Below, in pieces: positions 26,574 through 34,929 of a stretch of 64,000 nt of DNA. The stretch is from DASUCS01 sp041166385. GTDB taxonomy: Bacteria; Actinomycetota; Acidimicrobiia; Acidimicrobiales; JACDCH01. Both the position numbers and the translations under genes were made by a program. How positions within the stretch are numbered: position 1 is the stretch's first letter; each line of letters begins with the position of its first letter. The notes beneath the pieces were generated by a model. The model worked only from the letters and a program-made list of their open reading frames with translations, did no database searches and was not told where the DNA came from. Location of the stretch: positions 1 to 64,000 of the forward strand of contig JBEEFW010000159.1 of NCBI GenBank assembly GCA_041166385.1, written 5' to 3'.

Positions 26574-27614
26574 GTGAACGAGCTCAGCCTCGAGCTGCAA
26601 CAGGGCGGTCTCACTGCTCTCGTCGGCCCGTCGGGGTGCGGCAAGACGACCACGCTCAAGATGATCAACCGGCTCATCGAGGCCACGAGCGGCCGGATCG
26701 AGGTGCAGGGCCGGGAGGTGCACGAGGAGCCGGTGCACGAGCTGCGCAGAGGCATTGGGTACGTGATCCAGCACACGGGCCTGTTTCCGCACCGCACCAT
26801 CGCGGCCAACATCGCCACCGTTCCGTCGCTGCTGGGCTGGGACAAGGCTCGTGTTCGTCAGCGCACGGCGGAGCTCGTCGACCTCGTAGGCCTCGATCCG
26901 GACCTGCTCTCCCGGTATCCATCCGAGCTCTCCGGCGGCCAGCAACAACGGGTGGGCGTCGCCAGAGCGCTGGCCGCCGACCCGCCGATCCTGTTGATGG
27001 ACGAGCCCTACAGCGCGGTCGATCCGATCGTGCGCGCCCGGTTGCAGGACGAGCTGATCGCATTGCAGCACCGCGTGCACAAGACGATCGTCTTGGTCAC
27101 GCACGACATCGATGAGGCGATCAAGTTGGCCGACTACATCGCGATCCTCAACGTCGGTGGCGTGCTCGAGCAGTTCGCGCCACCAGCGGACCTGCTCCGA
27201 TCGCCGGTCAACGAGTTCGTTGCGAGCTTCCTCGGCCGTGAGCGCGCGTTGAAGCGCATGGCGCTGCTTCGTGTGCGCGACGTCGAGCTCGTGACCGGGC
27301 CGGTCGTCGAGGTCGACGCGACGCCTGACGACGCGCGGCGCGTCATGACCGAGCAACGCGTCGACTGGATCGGACTACGAGACGGCGACCGACTGCTCGG
27401 GTGGGCCTGGGCGCACGAGTTGGATGGGGTGCGTGACCTGCGCGACCTGAAGCCGGAGGCGTTCCGTGCGTGGGTCCGGCCCGACACGGCATTGCGGGAG
27501 GCGCTCGACCTCATCGTGGACTCGAGCACGCGGGTGGCCGCGGTGTTCGACGAGGAGGATCGCTATCTGGGGATGCTCACGATCGAGCAGATCGCGGACG
27601 GGATGGCGAAATGA
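26574..27614 (+). CDS. Osmoprotectant (glycine betaine/choline type) ABC transporter ATP-binding protein
   Basis: 346 residues from GTG 26574, the only ATG, GTG or TTG available. Homology clearly starts earlier: the frame is open from 26499, and codons 26523-26571 encode IRLERVSKRFPGSRNAAV, the usual first strand and A-loop. A true start at ATT 26523 or another non-standard codon is likely. Walker A GPSGCGKTT, signature LSGGQQQRVGVARAL, Walker B LLMDEP and a C-terminal CBS-like pair (about 230-345) are present. The next gene overlaps by ATGA. Confidence 0.88.
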   Translation: MNELSLELQQGGLTALVGPSGCGKTTTLKMINRLIEATSGRIEVQGREVHEEPVHELRRGIGYVIQHTGLFPHRTIAANIATVPSLLGWDKARVRQRTAELVDLVGLDPDLLSRYPSELSGGQQQRVGVARALAADPPILLMDEPYSAVDPIVRARLQDELIALQHRVHKTIVLVTHDIDEAIKLADYIAILNVGGVLEQFAPPADLLRSPVNEFVASFLGRERALKRMALLRVRDVELVTGPVVEVDATPDDARRVMTEQRVDWIGLRDGDRLLGWAWAHELDGVRDLRDLKPEAFRAWVRPDTALREALDLIVDSSTRVAAVFDEEDRYLGMLTIEQIADGMAK

Positions 27615-28294
27615 GCGCGGTGCTCGCGAACGACGCCCAGTCGTTCATCTGGTGGGACTGGGTCGACGGTCATCGCGACCTCATCTGGAACGCCACGCTC
27701 GAACACCTGCGGCTCACTGTGATCGCAGTCGCAGTGGGACTGCTCATCGCCGGCGCGTTGTCGGTGATCTCGTTGCGGTTCCGTTGGACGTACGCGCCGA
27801 TCACGTGGATCACGGGTGTGCTGTACACGATTCCGAGCTTGGCGTTGTTCGTGCTCCTCGTGCCCTGGACGGGCTTCACCACGCTCACCGGCGAGATCGG
27901 CTTGGTCAGCTACACGCTCTTGATCCTCGTACGGAACATCGTCGCGGGTGTCGACGGCGTGCCCGAACCCGTCAGGGAAGCGGCCGACGCGATGGGCTAC
28001 CGGCCCGCTCGCCGGTTCTTCGAGGTCGACCTTCGCCTGGCCACACCGGCCATCGTCGCGGGCCTGCGCATCGCCACTGTCACGACGATTGGTCTCGTCA
28101 CGGTGACCGGACTCATCGGGCTCGGCGGCTACGGCGCGCTCATCGTCGACCAGGGCGTGCGCCGGGGCTTCTTCTCGACTCCGATCGTTGTGGGCTCGGG
28201 GCTGTCGATCGCGATGGCCATCGTGCTCGACGTCGGCTTGGCGGGTGTCGAGCGCCTGCTGACGCCGTGGGCCCGGCGAACGGTGGCCCGCTGA
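27611..28294 (+). CDS. Osmoprotectant ABC transporter permease, first
   Basis: 227 residues from ATG 27611. Five or six membrane helices. The EAA-like loop that contacts the ATPase reads REAADAMGYRPARRFFEVDLRLATPAIVAGLR. It matches OpuCB/ProW-type permeases, which move glycine betaine, carnitine or choline inward. It pairs with a second permease encoded immediately after (TGATG overlap), so the channel is a heterodimer. Confidence 0.9.
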   Translation: MSAVLANDAQSFIWWDWVDGHRDLIWNATLEHLRLTVIAVAVGLLIAGALSVISLRFRWTYAPITWITGVLYTIPSLALFVLLVPWTGFTTLTGEIGLVSYTLLILVRNIVAGVDGVPEPVREAADAMGYRPARRFFEVDLRLATPAIVAGLRIATVTTIGLVTVTGLIGLGGYGALIVDQGVRRGFFSTPIVVGSGLSIAMAIVLDVGLAGVERLLTPWARRTVAR

Positions 28295-29040
28295 TGGGCG
28301 CGGTGCAGGACTTTGCGAACTACGTCTCGGAGTCGTCGAACTGGTGGGGTGATCGCGGCATCCTGCACCGCTCGATCGAGCACATGCGGCTCTCAGGTGC
28401 GTCGGTGGTCGCCGCCGGTGTCGTGGCGATACCCAGCGCGATGTTCTTCGGCCACACGAAGCGCGGCGGACTGCTCGCGCAGTCAGTCGTCAACATCGGC
28501 CGAGCGATCCCGTCCTTCGCGCTCCTGGCGCTTCTGTTTCCGTTGTCATTGCAGTACGGCTTCGGTCTTGGTTTCTGGCCGACGCTCGTCGCGCTCGTGC
28601 TGCTCGCGATCCCCCCGATGTTCACCAACGCCTACGTGGGCGTCCGTGACGTCGATCCGGCGATCATGGAAGCATCGAGGGGTATGGGGATGCGCGAGCG
28701 ACAAGTTCTCGTGCGCGTCGAGCTGCCGATAGCGCTGCCGCTGATCATCACCGGCGTGCGCCTCGCGGCCGTTCAGGTGGTGGCGACCGCGACCCTCGGC
28801 GGCCTGTTCGGCTTCAACAGCCTGGGCTCGTACATCTTCGAAGGGTTCGCGCAGCAGGACGATGGCAAGCTCTACACCGGCGCGGTCGGCGTGGCGCTGC
28901 TGGCGATCCTCACCGAGCTCGTTTTCTCCTTGGTGGCTCCGCGCGCTACACCGTGGCTGTCACGGAGCCGCATTCCCGATGTTGCCCCCCTCGATGTTGC
29001 CCGCTTAGATGTTCCCCCACGAAAGGAAGTCCTCAGTTGA
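28294..29040 (+). CDS. Osmoprotectant ABC transporter permease, second
   Basis: 248 residues from ATG 28294. The helix pattern and coupling loop MEASRGMGMRERQVLVRVELP place it with OpuCD-like permeases. GLFGFNSLGSYIFEGFAQQD is a conserved periplasmic segment. The C-terminus carries a short repeat (PDVAPLDVARLDVP) encoded by three imperfect 15-base units at 28978-29020. The stop overlaps the TTG start of the binding protein gene. Confidence 0.9.
   Translation: MGAVQDFANYVSESSNWWGDRGILHRSIEHMRLSGASVVAAGVVAIPSAMFFGHTKRGGLLAQSVVNIGRAIPSFALLALLFPLSLQYGFGLGFWPTLVALVLLAIPPMFTNAYVGVRDVDPAIMEASRGMGMRERQVLVRVELPIALPLIITGVRLAAVQVVATATLGGLFGFNSLGSYIFEGFAQQDDGKLYTGAVGVALLAILTELVFSLVAPRATPWLSRSRIPDVAPLDVARLDVPPRKEVLS
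28978..29020 (+). repeat. Three imperfect 15-base tandem units
   Basis: GATGTTGCCC, GATGTTGCCC and GATGTTCCCC recur every 15 bases at the end of the second permease gene. They encode a repeated Asp-Val-Ala/Pro-Pro/Arg-Leu pattern in the cytoplasmic tail. Confidence 0.6.
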
Positions 29041-29966
29041 AGAGACCACTCAGGAGTCTGCTGGCCATCGGGGTCGTCGCCTTCGTGGCGATCGCCGCGT
29101 GCAGCGACGACAAGAGCACGACGACGACCAACAGCCAGGCGCCGGCGGCCTCCAAGCCGAAGATCACGATCGGTGCGCAGGACTTCGGCGAGAGCGCCAT
29201 CCTCGCTGAGGTCTACAAGCAGGGGCTCGAGGCGAAGGGCTTCACCGTGTCGGTTCAGAAGCTCGGCGGTTTCCGTGACCTCGAGGTGCAGGCCTTCGAC
29301 GGTGGCACGATCAACTTCGCCCCCGAATATGCGGCGTCGATGCTCGAGTTCCTCAACGGCAAGAAGGGCGAGGCGTCCGGTGACGCGGCAGCCACCGTCA
29401 GCAAGCTCGCCACGCAACTCGAGGCAAAGGGTCTCGCCGCGTTCAAGGCGACCGACGCGGTCGACACGAACGCGTTCGTGATGACCAAGGCGAAGGCCGA
29501 TCAACTCGGGATCAAGACGTTGTCGGATCTCGCCAGCAAGGGCGCAAGCCTCAAGCTCGGTGGCCCGGCGGATTGTGAGACCAACCCGTTCTGCATCCCC
29601 GGTTTGAAGAACAAGTACAGCCTCGACATGAGTGCCAACTTCCAGGCGCTCGAGCCGTCGGCCGTCGCCGCTGCGCTCGACGCGGGCAGCATCGATGTTG
29701 CGCTCCTCTTCTCCACTGACGGACGCATCGTCGCCAACAACTACGTGCTGTTGCAGGACGACAAGAAGATGCTTGCCGCCGACAACGTGATCCCTGTCGG
29801 CAAGAAGGACCTCACGTCGAATGCCGAGCTGGTCACCGCGGTGAATGCGATTTCCGCATACATCACGACCGACACGCTCATCGACATGAACAAGCGCTTC
29901 GACATCGACAAGGAAGACGCCGCGGTCATCGCGAAGGACTTCCTGACCAAGAGCGGCCTGCTCTAA
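29037..29966 (+). CDS. Osmoprotectant ABC transporter substrate-binding lipoprotein
   Basis: 309 residues from TTG 29037, overlapping the permease stop as TTGA. AAAGGAAG at 29022-29029 is a good ribosome site. The signal peptide ends in a lipobox IAAC, so the protein is lipid-anchored. After a Thr/Ser linker, PKITIGAQDFGESAILAEVYKQGL is typical of OpuCC/ProX-like type II binding proteins. A Cys pair (DCETNPFC) near residue 180 may form a disulfide. It captures a quaternary amine outside the cell for the two permeases. A hairpin terminator follows. Confidence 0.9.
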   Translation: MKRPLRSLLAIGVVAFVAIAACSDDKSTTTTNSQAPAASKPKITIGAQDFGESAILAEVYKQGLEAKGFTVSVQKLGGFRDLEVQAFDGGTINFAPEYAASMLEFLNGKKGEASGDAAATVSKLATQLEAKGLAAFKATDAVDTNAFVMTKAKADQLGIKTLSDLASKGASLKLGGPADCETNPFCIPGLKNKYSLDMSANFQALEPSAVAAALDAGSIDVALLFSTDGRIVANNYVLLQDDKKMLAADNVIPVGKKDLTSNAELVTAVNAISAYITTDTLIDMNKRFDIDKEDAAVIAKDFLTKSGLL

Positions 29967-29984
29967 CTCACGCTCGCCAACTTG

Positions 29985-30022
29985 GGGGTGGATAACGGGG
30001 CTATGACCCCGCTATTCACCCC
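29985..30022 (+). terminator. Terminator hairpin after the osmoprotectant operon
   Basis: Arms 29985-30000 and 30007-30022 pair with two mismatches around CTATGA. The stem is GC-rich at both ends with no T run. It lies 19 bases after the operon stop and about 20 bases before the LexA-box promoter. Confidence 0.7.
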
Positions 30023-30035
30023 GAGTTCGGCAGGG

Positions 30036-30065
30036 TTGGTGATCGAACAGGTGTTCGACTAGCAT
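30036..30065 (+). promoter_or_regulatory. Promoter with LexA (SOS) box
   Basis: TCGAAC-AGGT-GTTCGA at 30043-30058 fits the actinobacterial LexA operator consensus, both half-sites perfect. It lies in the 18-base spacer between TTGGTG (30036) and TAGCAT (30060), which could be the -35 and -10 boxes. The GTG start of the radical SAM gene is 14 bases after the box. LexA bound here would block the polymerase, so the gene should be induced by DNA damage. Confidence 0.8.
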
Positions 30066-30071
30066 CGGGGC

Positions 30072-32099
30072 GTGTCCGAGTCGCAGCTTCGATGGGAGCT
30101 GGCCGACGCGCCTCACGCGCAGTCGGCGTTGTTCGACGAGTCGATCTTCGAGCGCGAGCCCGGGCGGGGAGAGTTCCGCGGTCTCGAGTTCCTCCACGTC
30201 CGGGCGAAGCGCATCATCAACGACTTGGGCGGCACGCCCTACGGCTTCCGCTACACGATCAACGCGTATCGCGGATGCTCGCATGCCTGCTCGTACTGCG
30301 CGTCCGGAGAGACGCTCGTTCTCATGGGGAACGGCCGGACGAAGCCGTTGGCAGACGTCCGGGTCGGAGACTGTGTCGTCGGTACCGAACGAATCGGCCA
30401 CTATCGCAGATACGTCGCAACGACCGTCACGGACCACTGGGCGACCATCAAGCCGGCCTATCGAATCACGCTCGTCGACGGGACGACGCTGATCGCCAGC
30501 GGCGACCATCGCTTCCTCTCGAACCGGGGGTGGAAACACGTCACCGGAACCGAACAAGGTCCGGCCTATCGGCCGCATCTCACGCTGAACAACGAGCTCA
30601 TCGGCACGGGACGCTTTGCTGACGGACCCAAGCACGATGAGGACTATCGGCGCGGCTACCTGTGCGGCATGATCCGCGGCGACGGCACCGTCGGCACCTA
30701 CACCTACCCCCGGGGTCGCGGCACCAACACTGTTCACCGGTTCCGGCTGGCGCTGACCGACATTGAGGCGCTCGATCGATCTCGTGAGTATCTGGAATCG
30801 TTCGACGTTGCGACCCAGACCCACCTCTTCACGCCGAAGTCTGAGACGCATCGCGAAGTGGTGGCGATTCGAGCATCGAAGAAAACCGCAGTCGATGCTG
30901 TGCGAGACCTCATCGTGTGGCCGTCCCAAGCCAGTGAGGCGTGGGCCAAGGGATTTCTCGCCGGCATCTTCGATGCGGAAGGTCACTACGACACGGTCGT
31001 TCGTATCTGCAACAAGGATCGCGAGGTCATCGACTGGATCACGCGCTGCCTCGGCCAGCTCGAGATACCTCACATCGTCGAGCCACCGGCGGCGAATGAC
31101 TGCGTCAACGTTCGCATCATCGGTGGGCTTCAGAACGTGCTGCGCTTCTTCCATTCTGTCGATCCGGTCATAACGCGAAAGCGCGACATCACCGGACGAG
31201 CGCTCAAGTCAAAGTGCCATCTACTCGTCACTGCGATCGAGCCGCTCGGTATCGAGATGCCGATGTACGACATCACGACTGGGACTGGTGACTTCATCGC
31301 CAACGGCGTTGTGAGCCACAACTGCTTCGCGAGGCCGACACATGCGTATCTCGATCTGAACATCGCTGAGGACTTCGACAGCAAGATCGTCGTGAAGGTG
31401 AACGCCGTCGAGCGCGTTCGCGCGGAGTTGCATCCGCGCAGGTGGGCCGGCGATGCGATCGCGATGGGTACGAATACCGATCCCTATCAGCGGTGCGAGG
31501 GCAAGTACCGGCTGACCCAGGGCATCATCGAAGCGCTCGTCGAGCGGGCGAACGCGTTCTCGATCCTCACGAAGTCCACGCTCATCCTGCGCGACCTCGA
31601 CCTGCTCGTCGAAGCGAGCAACCGCGCCGACGTGCGGGTCAACTTCTCGATCGGCACGCTCGACGAACACGTGTGGCGCACGACCGAGCCGGGCACGCCC
31701 CACCCTCGGCAGCGAGTGAAGGCGGTCGCGGCGCTCAATGAGGCTGGCGTCCGTTGTGGCGTCCTGGTGGCGCCGATTCTCCCCGGCTTGTCCGATCATC
31801 CCGACCAACTCGAGGAGGTCGTGCGCGCCTGCAAGGAGGCGGGGGCGGTGTCGATCTCACCGGTGTTGCTGCATCTGGGCAACGGCACGAAAGACGTCTT
31901 CTACGACCGCATCGGCGAGACCCATCCCGAGCTCCTTCCGATCTACCGCCGCATGTACGGCTCGCGGAAGTACGCGCCGAAGGCCGATCGCGATCGCATC
32001 ACGGCGACGGTGAACAAGATGATCGGCAAGCGCGTGAGGATCAGGTCGCGAGCCGCGGTCGACGCGCCGCCACGTCCGACTCAACTCAACTTGTTGTAG
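30072..32099 (+). CDS. Rv2578c-type radical SAM protein interrupted by an intein
   Basis: 675 residues from GTG 30072. Exteins are residues 1-75 and 418-675, making a 333-residue spliced protein, close to the normal family size. The [4Fe-4S] motif C-x3-C-x2-C uses Cys69, Cys73 and Cys418, so the third ligand is the first residue after the intein. The protein is related to SplB-like radical SAM enzymes, with MGTNTDPYQRCEGKYRLTQGI and other family motifs after the splice site. Its reaction is not established. The LexA box upstream suggests a DNA-damage role. The 3' end overlaps the enoyl-CoA hydratase gene by 19 bases. Confidence 0.9.
   Translation: MSESQLRWELADAPHAQSALFDESIFEREPGRGEFRGLEFLHVRAKRIINDLGGTPYGFRYTINAYRGCSHACSYCASGETLVLMGNGRTKPLADVRVGDCVVGTERIGHYRRYVATTVTDHWATIKPAYRITLVDGTTLIASGDHRFLSNRGWKHVTGTEQGPAYRPHLTLNNELIGTGRFADGPKHDEDYRRGYLCGMIRGDGTVGTYTYPRGRGTNTVHRFRLALTDIEALDRSREYLESFDVATQTHLFTPKSETHREVVAIRASKKTAVDAVRDLIVWPSQASEAWAKGFLAGIFDAEGHYDTVVRICNKDREVIDWITRCLGQLEIPHIVEPPAANDCVNVRIIGGLQNVLRFFHSVDPVITRKRDITGRALKSKCHLLVTAIEPLGIEMPMYDITTGTGDFIANGVVSHNCFARPTHAYLDLNIAEDFDSKIVVKVNAVERVRAELHPRRWAGDAIAMGTNTDPYQRCEGKYRLTQGIIEALVERANAFSILTKSTLILRDLDLLVEASNRADVRVNFSIGTLDEHVWRTTEPGTPHPRQRVKAVAALNEAGVRCGVLVAPILPGLSDHPDQLEEVVRACKEAGAVSISPVLLHLGNGTKDVFYDRIGETHPELLPIYRRMYGSRKYAPKADRDRITATVNKMIGKRVRIRSRAAVDAPPRPTQLNLL
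30297..31322 (+). mobile_element. Intein with LAGLIDADG homing endonuclease
   Basis: 342 codons in frame. It starts at Cys76 (CASGETLVLM, block A) and ends VVSHN (His416-Asn417), followed by Cys418 as +1 nucleophile. Block B is seen as GDHRFL near 144-149. Two LAGLIDADG-like helices are present, YLCGMIRGDG (196-205) and FLAGIFDAEG (295-304), each with its acidic residue, so the endonuclease may be active. Codon choice inside is less GC-biased than in the flanking exteins (for example CGA, TAT, AAA, GAA), which suggests transfer. Confidence 0.93.
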
Positions 32100-32911
32100 A
32101 GGCTCGTGAGGTCGCGCTCGACGCCGCGGGTCTGTCCGCCGATCGACATGAAGCGTTCCATGCGCCTGATCGCCTCGGGATCGAGCAGCGTCTGCGAGAA
32201 CACCCGCTCCTCTTCGCACAGGCCCGGCACCGGGTCGCGCAGGGCGTTGTCGACTGAGGCCTTCGCTGCCGCGATCGCGCCCGGCGGGAACGACGCGATG
32301 CGCGCCGCCAACGCATCGACGAACGGCCGCAGCTCCGCGTCGGCGAGCGCGCGGTTGACCCACCCCCACTCCTCTGCGAGCGGCCCGTCAACGTCGTCTC
32401 CGCCGAGGATGATCTCGAGGGCACGGGCGCGGCCTACCAGCCGAGGGAGTCGCTGCGTGCCTCCGCCGCCAGGAATGATGCCGAGCGGCACCTCCGGCTG
32501 ACCGAACAGGGCGCGTTCACGCGACGCGAAGCGCATGTCGAACGACGACACGAACTCACTTCCACCGCCGCGCACCCGTCCTTCGATCAACGCGATGGTG
32601 GCCTTCGGCATGGTGCGGAACCGATCACACATCGCGTGGAAGAAGCCGAGCTCGGTGTTCGCGGTGGCCCGCTCCTCACGCGGCAGTCCCAGGATCAGCG
32701 TGACGTCGGCGTGGGCGATGAAGAAGTCGGGATCGGCAGAGTCGACGATCACGACGAGCGCCTCGGCGTCGTCCGACACCTCACCGCCGAGCCGGTCGAG
32801 CTCGAGCATCAACTGCAGATCGAAGAGGTTGATGGGTGGGTGGTCGATCGTGATCCGGGCGATCCCGTCAGCCACTGACACCCGCAGCGTTTCGTATCCG
32901 TCATAGGCCAT
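32081..32911 (-). CDS. Enoyl-CoA hydratase/isomerase family protein
   Basis: 276 residues. The crotonase fold is shown by ITIDHPPINLFD near the start, IEGRVRGGGSEFVSSFD for the oxyanion hole, and FGQPEVPLGIIPGGGGTQRLPRLVG with the conserved Glu. The first oxyanion segment ADPDFFIAHAD is altered from the usual G-x-x-F-S-A-G-A-D. Substrate uncertain: fatty-acid oxidation or a side reaction on acyl-CoA. It is convergent with the radical SAM gene (19-base overlap) and divergent from pdxH. Confidence 0.88.
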   Translation of the reverse strand: MAYDGYETLRVSVADGIARITIDHPPINLFDLQLMLELDRLGGEVSDDAEALVVIVDSADPDFFIAHADVTLILGLPREERATANTELGFFHAMCDRFRTMPKATIALIEGRVRGGGSEFVSSFDMRFASRERALFGQPEVPLGIIPGGGGTQRLPRLVGRARALEIILGGDDVDGPLAEEWGWVNRALADAELRPFVDALAARIASFPPGAIAAAKASVDNALRDPVPGLCEEERVFSQTLLDPEAIRRMERFMSIGGQTRGVERDLTSLYNKLS

Positions 32912-32938
32912 CGCGGCACGCTAGACACGAGAGCGCCC

Positions 32939-33541
32939 ATGGAACTCGACGAGCTCGATCCGAACCCCATCGTTCAGTTGCAGCGCTGGCTCGACGATGC
33001 GACCGCCGCCGGACTCTCGCATCCGAGCGCGATGTCGCTCGCCACCGTCGACGCCGATGGCCGTCCGTCGGTGCGCCACGTGCTCCTCAAGGGCATCGAC
33101 GAGCGCGGCCTCGAGTTCCACACCAACTACGAGAGCCGCAAGGGCCACGATCTCGCCGCCAACCCGTATGCCAGCATCGTCTTCCCGTGGTTCGGCATGT
33201 GGCGCCAGGCCACGGCCTGGGGTCCGGTGGAAATGGTGAGCGCGGAGGACTCCGACGCCTACTTCAACTCGCGCGATCGCGGGAGCCAGATCAGCGCGTG
33301 GGCGTCGCCGCAGTCCCAACCGGTTCCCGATCGAGCGTGGCTCGAACAGCGAGTCGCTGAGCTCGAACAGCACTACGCAGGCAGAGAGGTGCCGCGCCCG
33401 CCTCACTGGGGCGGCTACCGGCTACGGCCTGACACCATCGACTTCTGGTACAGCCAGCCCGACCGGTTGCACGATCGCTTCCGTTTCACTCGCGACGTCG
33501 ATGCCGGCGGACCATGGAGCGTCACTCGCCTCGCGCCGTGA
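32939..33541 (+). CDS. pdxH: Pyridoxamine 5'-phosphate oxidase
   Basis: 200 residues, near the usual length. PdxH oxidises pyridoxamine or pyridoxine 5'-phosphate to pyridoxal 5'-phosphate with FMN. Family motifs are RHVLLKGIDERGLEFHTNYESRKG (FMN contacts), VEMVSAEDSDAYFNSR, and at the C-terminus GYRLRPDTIDFWYSQPDRLHDR with a final RLAP. The end overlaps the gene on the other strand by 20 bases. Confidence 0.95.
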   Translation: MELDELDPNPIVQLQRWLDDATAAGLSHPSAMSLATVDADGRPSVRHVLLKGIDERGLEFHTNYESRKGHDLAANPYASIVFPWFGMWRQATAWGPVEMVSAEDSDAYFNSRDRGSQISAWASPQSQPVPDRAWLEQRVAELEQHYAGREVPRPPHWGGYRLRPDTIDFWYSQPDRLHDRFRFTRDVDAGGPWSVTRLAP

Positions 33542-34118
33542 TCGTCCAGGTCGACGCGGCCTCGGCGAGGCCGGCGATCAGCGCCTCCGTGTATTCGGGC
33601 TTGCTCATCGGTGACGTGCCCCGCACCCGCGGCGGCAGCTCGAGCTGCACGCCCCCACCTCGAGGAAGGTTCACGGGGTTGTCGCGGTGCACGCCCCGCA
33701 AGCGCGATGGGATGGCCTCGATGTCGTCGACCACGTCGTAGCCGTGGGGCTCGAGCTCGGCGCGCAGCGCGGCGCCGATGTGCGCGGCGAGCTCGCGGTT
33801 GCGCCCACCGAGCAGCAGCGTCGTCCAGAAACCTTCCGCGCCGTACCCGTGGACCGCGACTGCGACGTCGACGTGATCGATGAACGCCGCCAGTCGCTCC
33901 GATTCGGCTGGACGGATCGCCGTCGACGGGATGTGCCAGCGCAGATCCGGCGGCTGCAGCACGGCGTACACCGACGCGCCGGCCTGCGCGGCGGCGGCCA
34001 ACGCCACCTGATCAGTCCCGTGTTCGAGGTTGCCACCGTGAAATGCCATCAAGCCGAACGAGGAGCGCAGCTCGCAGACCTCCTCGACGCCCTCGTGGGC
34101 CAGCAGGTCAGCGAACAT
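33522..34118 (-). CDS. Poly-gamma-glutamate hydrolase-like protein
   Basis: 198 residues from ATG 34118. An upstream extension lies inside ccdA and was not used. SSFGLMAFHGGNLEHGTDQVA is the start of the PGA hydrolase family (phage PghP-like, zinc carboxypeptidase fold): His-Gly-Gly then Glu supply zinc ligands. DVAVAVHGYGAEGFWTTLLLGGRN carries the third His. The family cleaves poly-gamma-glutamate, but cellular members without phage context may act on other substrates. The start lies within the last bases of ccdA (11-base overlap). Confidence 0.75.
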   Translation of the reverse strand: MFADLLAHEGVEEVCELRSSFGLMAFHGGNLEHGTDQVALAAAAQAGASVYAVLQPPDLRWHIPSTAIRPAESERLAAFIDHVDVAVAVHGYGAEGFWTTLLLGGRNRELAAHIGAALRAELEPHGYDVVDDIEAIPSRLRGVHRDNPVNLPRGGGVQLELPPRVRGTSPMSKPEYTEALIAGLAEAASTWTITARGE

Positions 34119-34929
34119 TGGCCCGGCGCGGCCGCACCGCGAGCCATCCGGTGACCAGAACCAGGAGGGCGAACACCAGCACGATCGCGTCGCGGTTCTC
34201 CAACAGCCAGTCACCGGTCGAGAACGACCAGTCGGTGACCCGTTTGACGATGGCGTCGTTCGGATCCTGCTGAATCTCGCGCCATCCGTACCACACGACA
34301 TACGCGCCCGCGAGCACCATCAACCCGCCCGCGATGCGATTCACGAACGGCAACACGCGCCGCATCAGCTGCACCATGGACTGCCGCGCCATGGCCAGTG
34401 TGATCGACAACGACACGAGGATCGCCGCGAAGCCGAGCCCGAAGAACACGAAGTACACGACGCCCGACGCGAGGTTCTTGCCGAACGAGCCGGACATCGC
34501 GACGAGGAAGATCGGCAGTTCGCACCCGATCGACGCAATGGCGTAGGACACGCCGAACACCGTCATCGAGCCGACGCCGCCGCTGCGTCCGCCGCGATCG
34601 AGACGCGGGAGGCGCACCGTGGGATCGAATCCGCGGAGCATCAAGATGCCCACGACGATCAGCACCGCGCCGATCAGGAGCGAGAACCACGGCGCGACGT
34701 CGTACACGGAACGTGTCAGTCGGCTGACGACCAAGCCCACGACGGCGAACGTGCCGACGAACCCTGTCGTGACGGCCGTACCCACGACGAGCGCACGGCT
34801 CGTGCTCGCCCGTTCCCGCTCGACGCCGAGGAAGAACGAGAGATACGCAGGCAGCATGGCGAAGCCACATGGATTGACGGTGGCCACCATCCCGGTGGTG
34901 AACGCGAGCGCGAGGTCGACGTCGATCAC
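34108..34929 (-). CDS. ccdA: Cytochrome c biogenesis protein CcdA (thiol-disulfide transporter)
   Basis: 273 residues, about seven membrane helices. The two redox cysteines are Cys21 in TVNPCGFAMLPAY and Cys136 in SIGCELPIF, each at the start of a helix as in CcdA. It carries electrons from thioredoxin across the membrane to outside thiol proteins, such as the TlpA-like protein encoded just upstream (ATGA overlap). Together they could keep CuA or cytochrome c cysteines reduced for the caa3 oxidase (inference). Confidence 0.92.
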   Translation of the reverse strand: MIDVDLALAFTTGMVATVNPCGFAMLPAYLSFFLGVERERASTSRALVVGTAVTTGFVGTFAVVGLVVSRLTRSVYDVAPWFSLLIGAVLIVVGILMLRGFDPTVRLPRLDRGGRSGGVGSMTVFGVSYAIASIGCELPIFLVAMSGSFGKNLASGVVYFVFFGLGFAAILVSLSITLAMARQSMVQLMRRVLPFVNRIAGGLMVLAGAYVVWYGWREIQQDPNDAIVKRVTDWSFSTGDWLLENRDAIVLVFALLVLVTGWLAVRPRRANVR

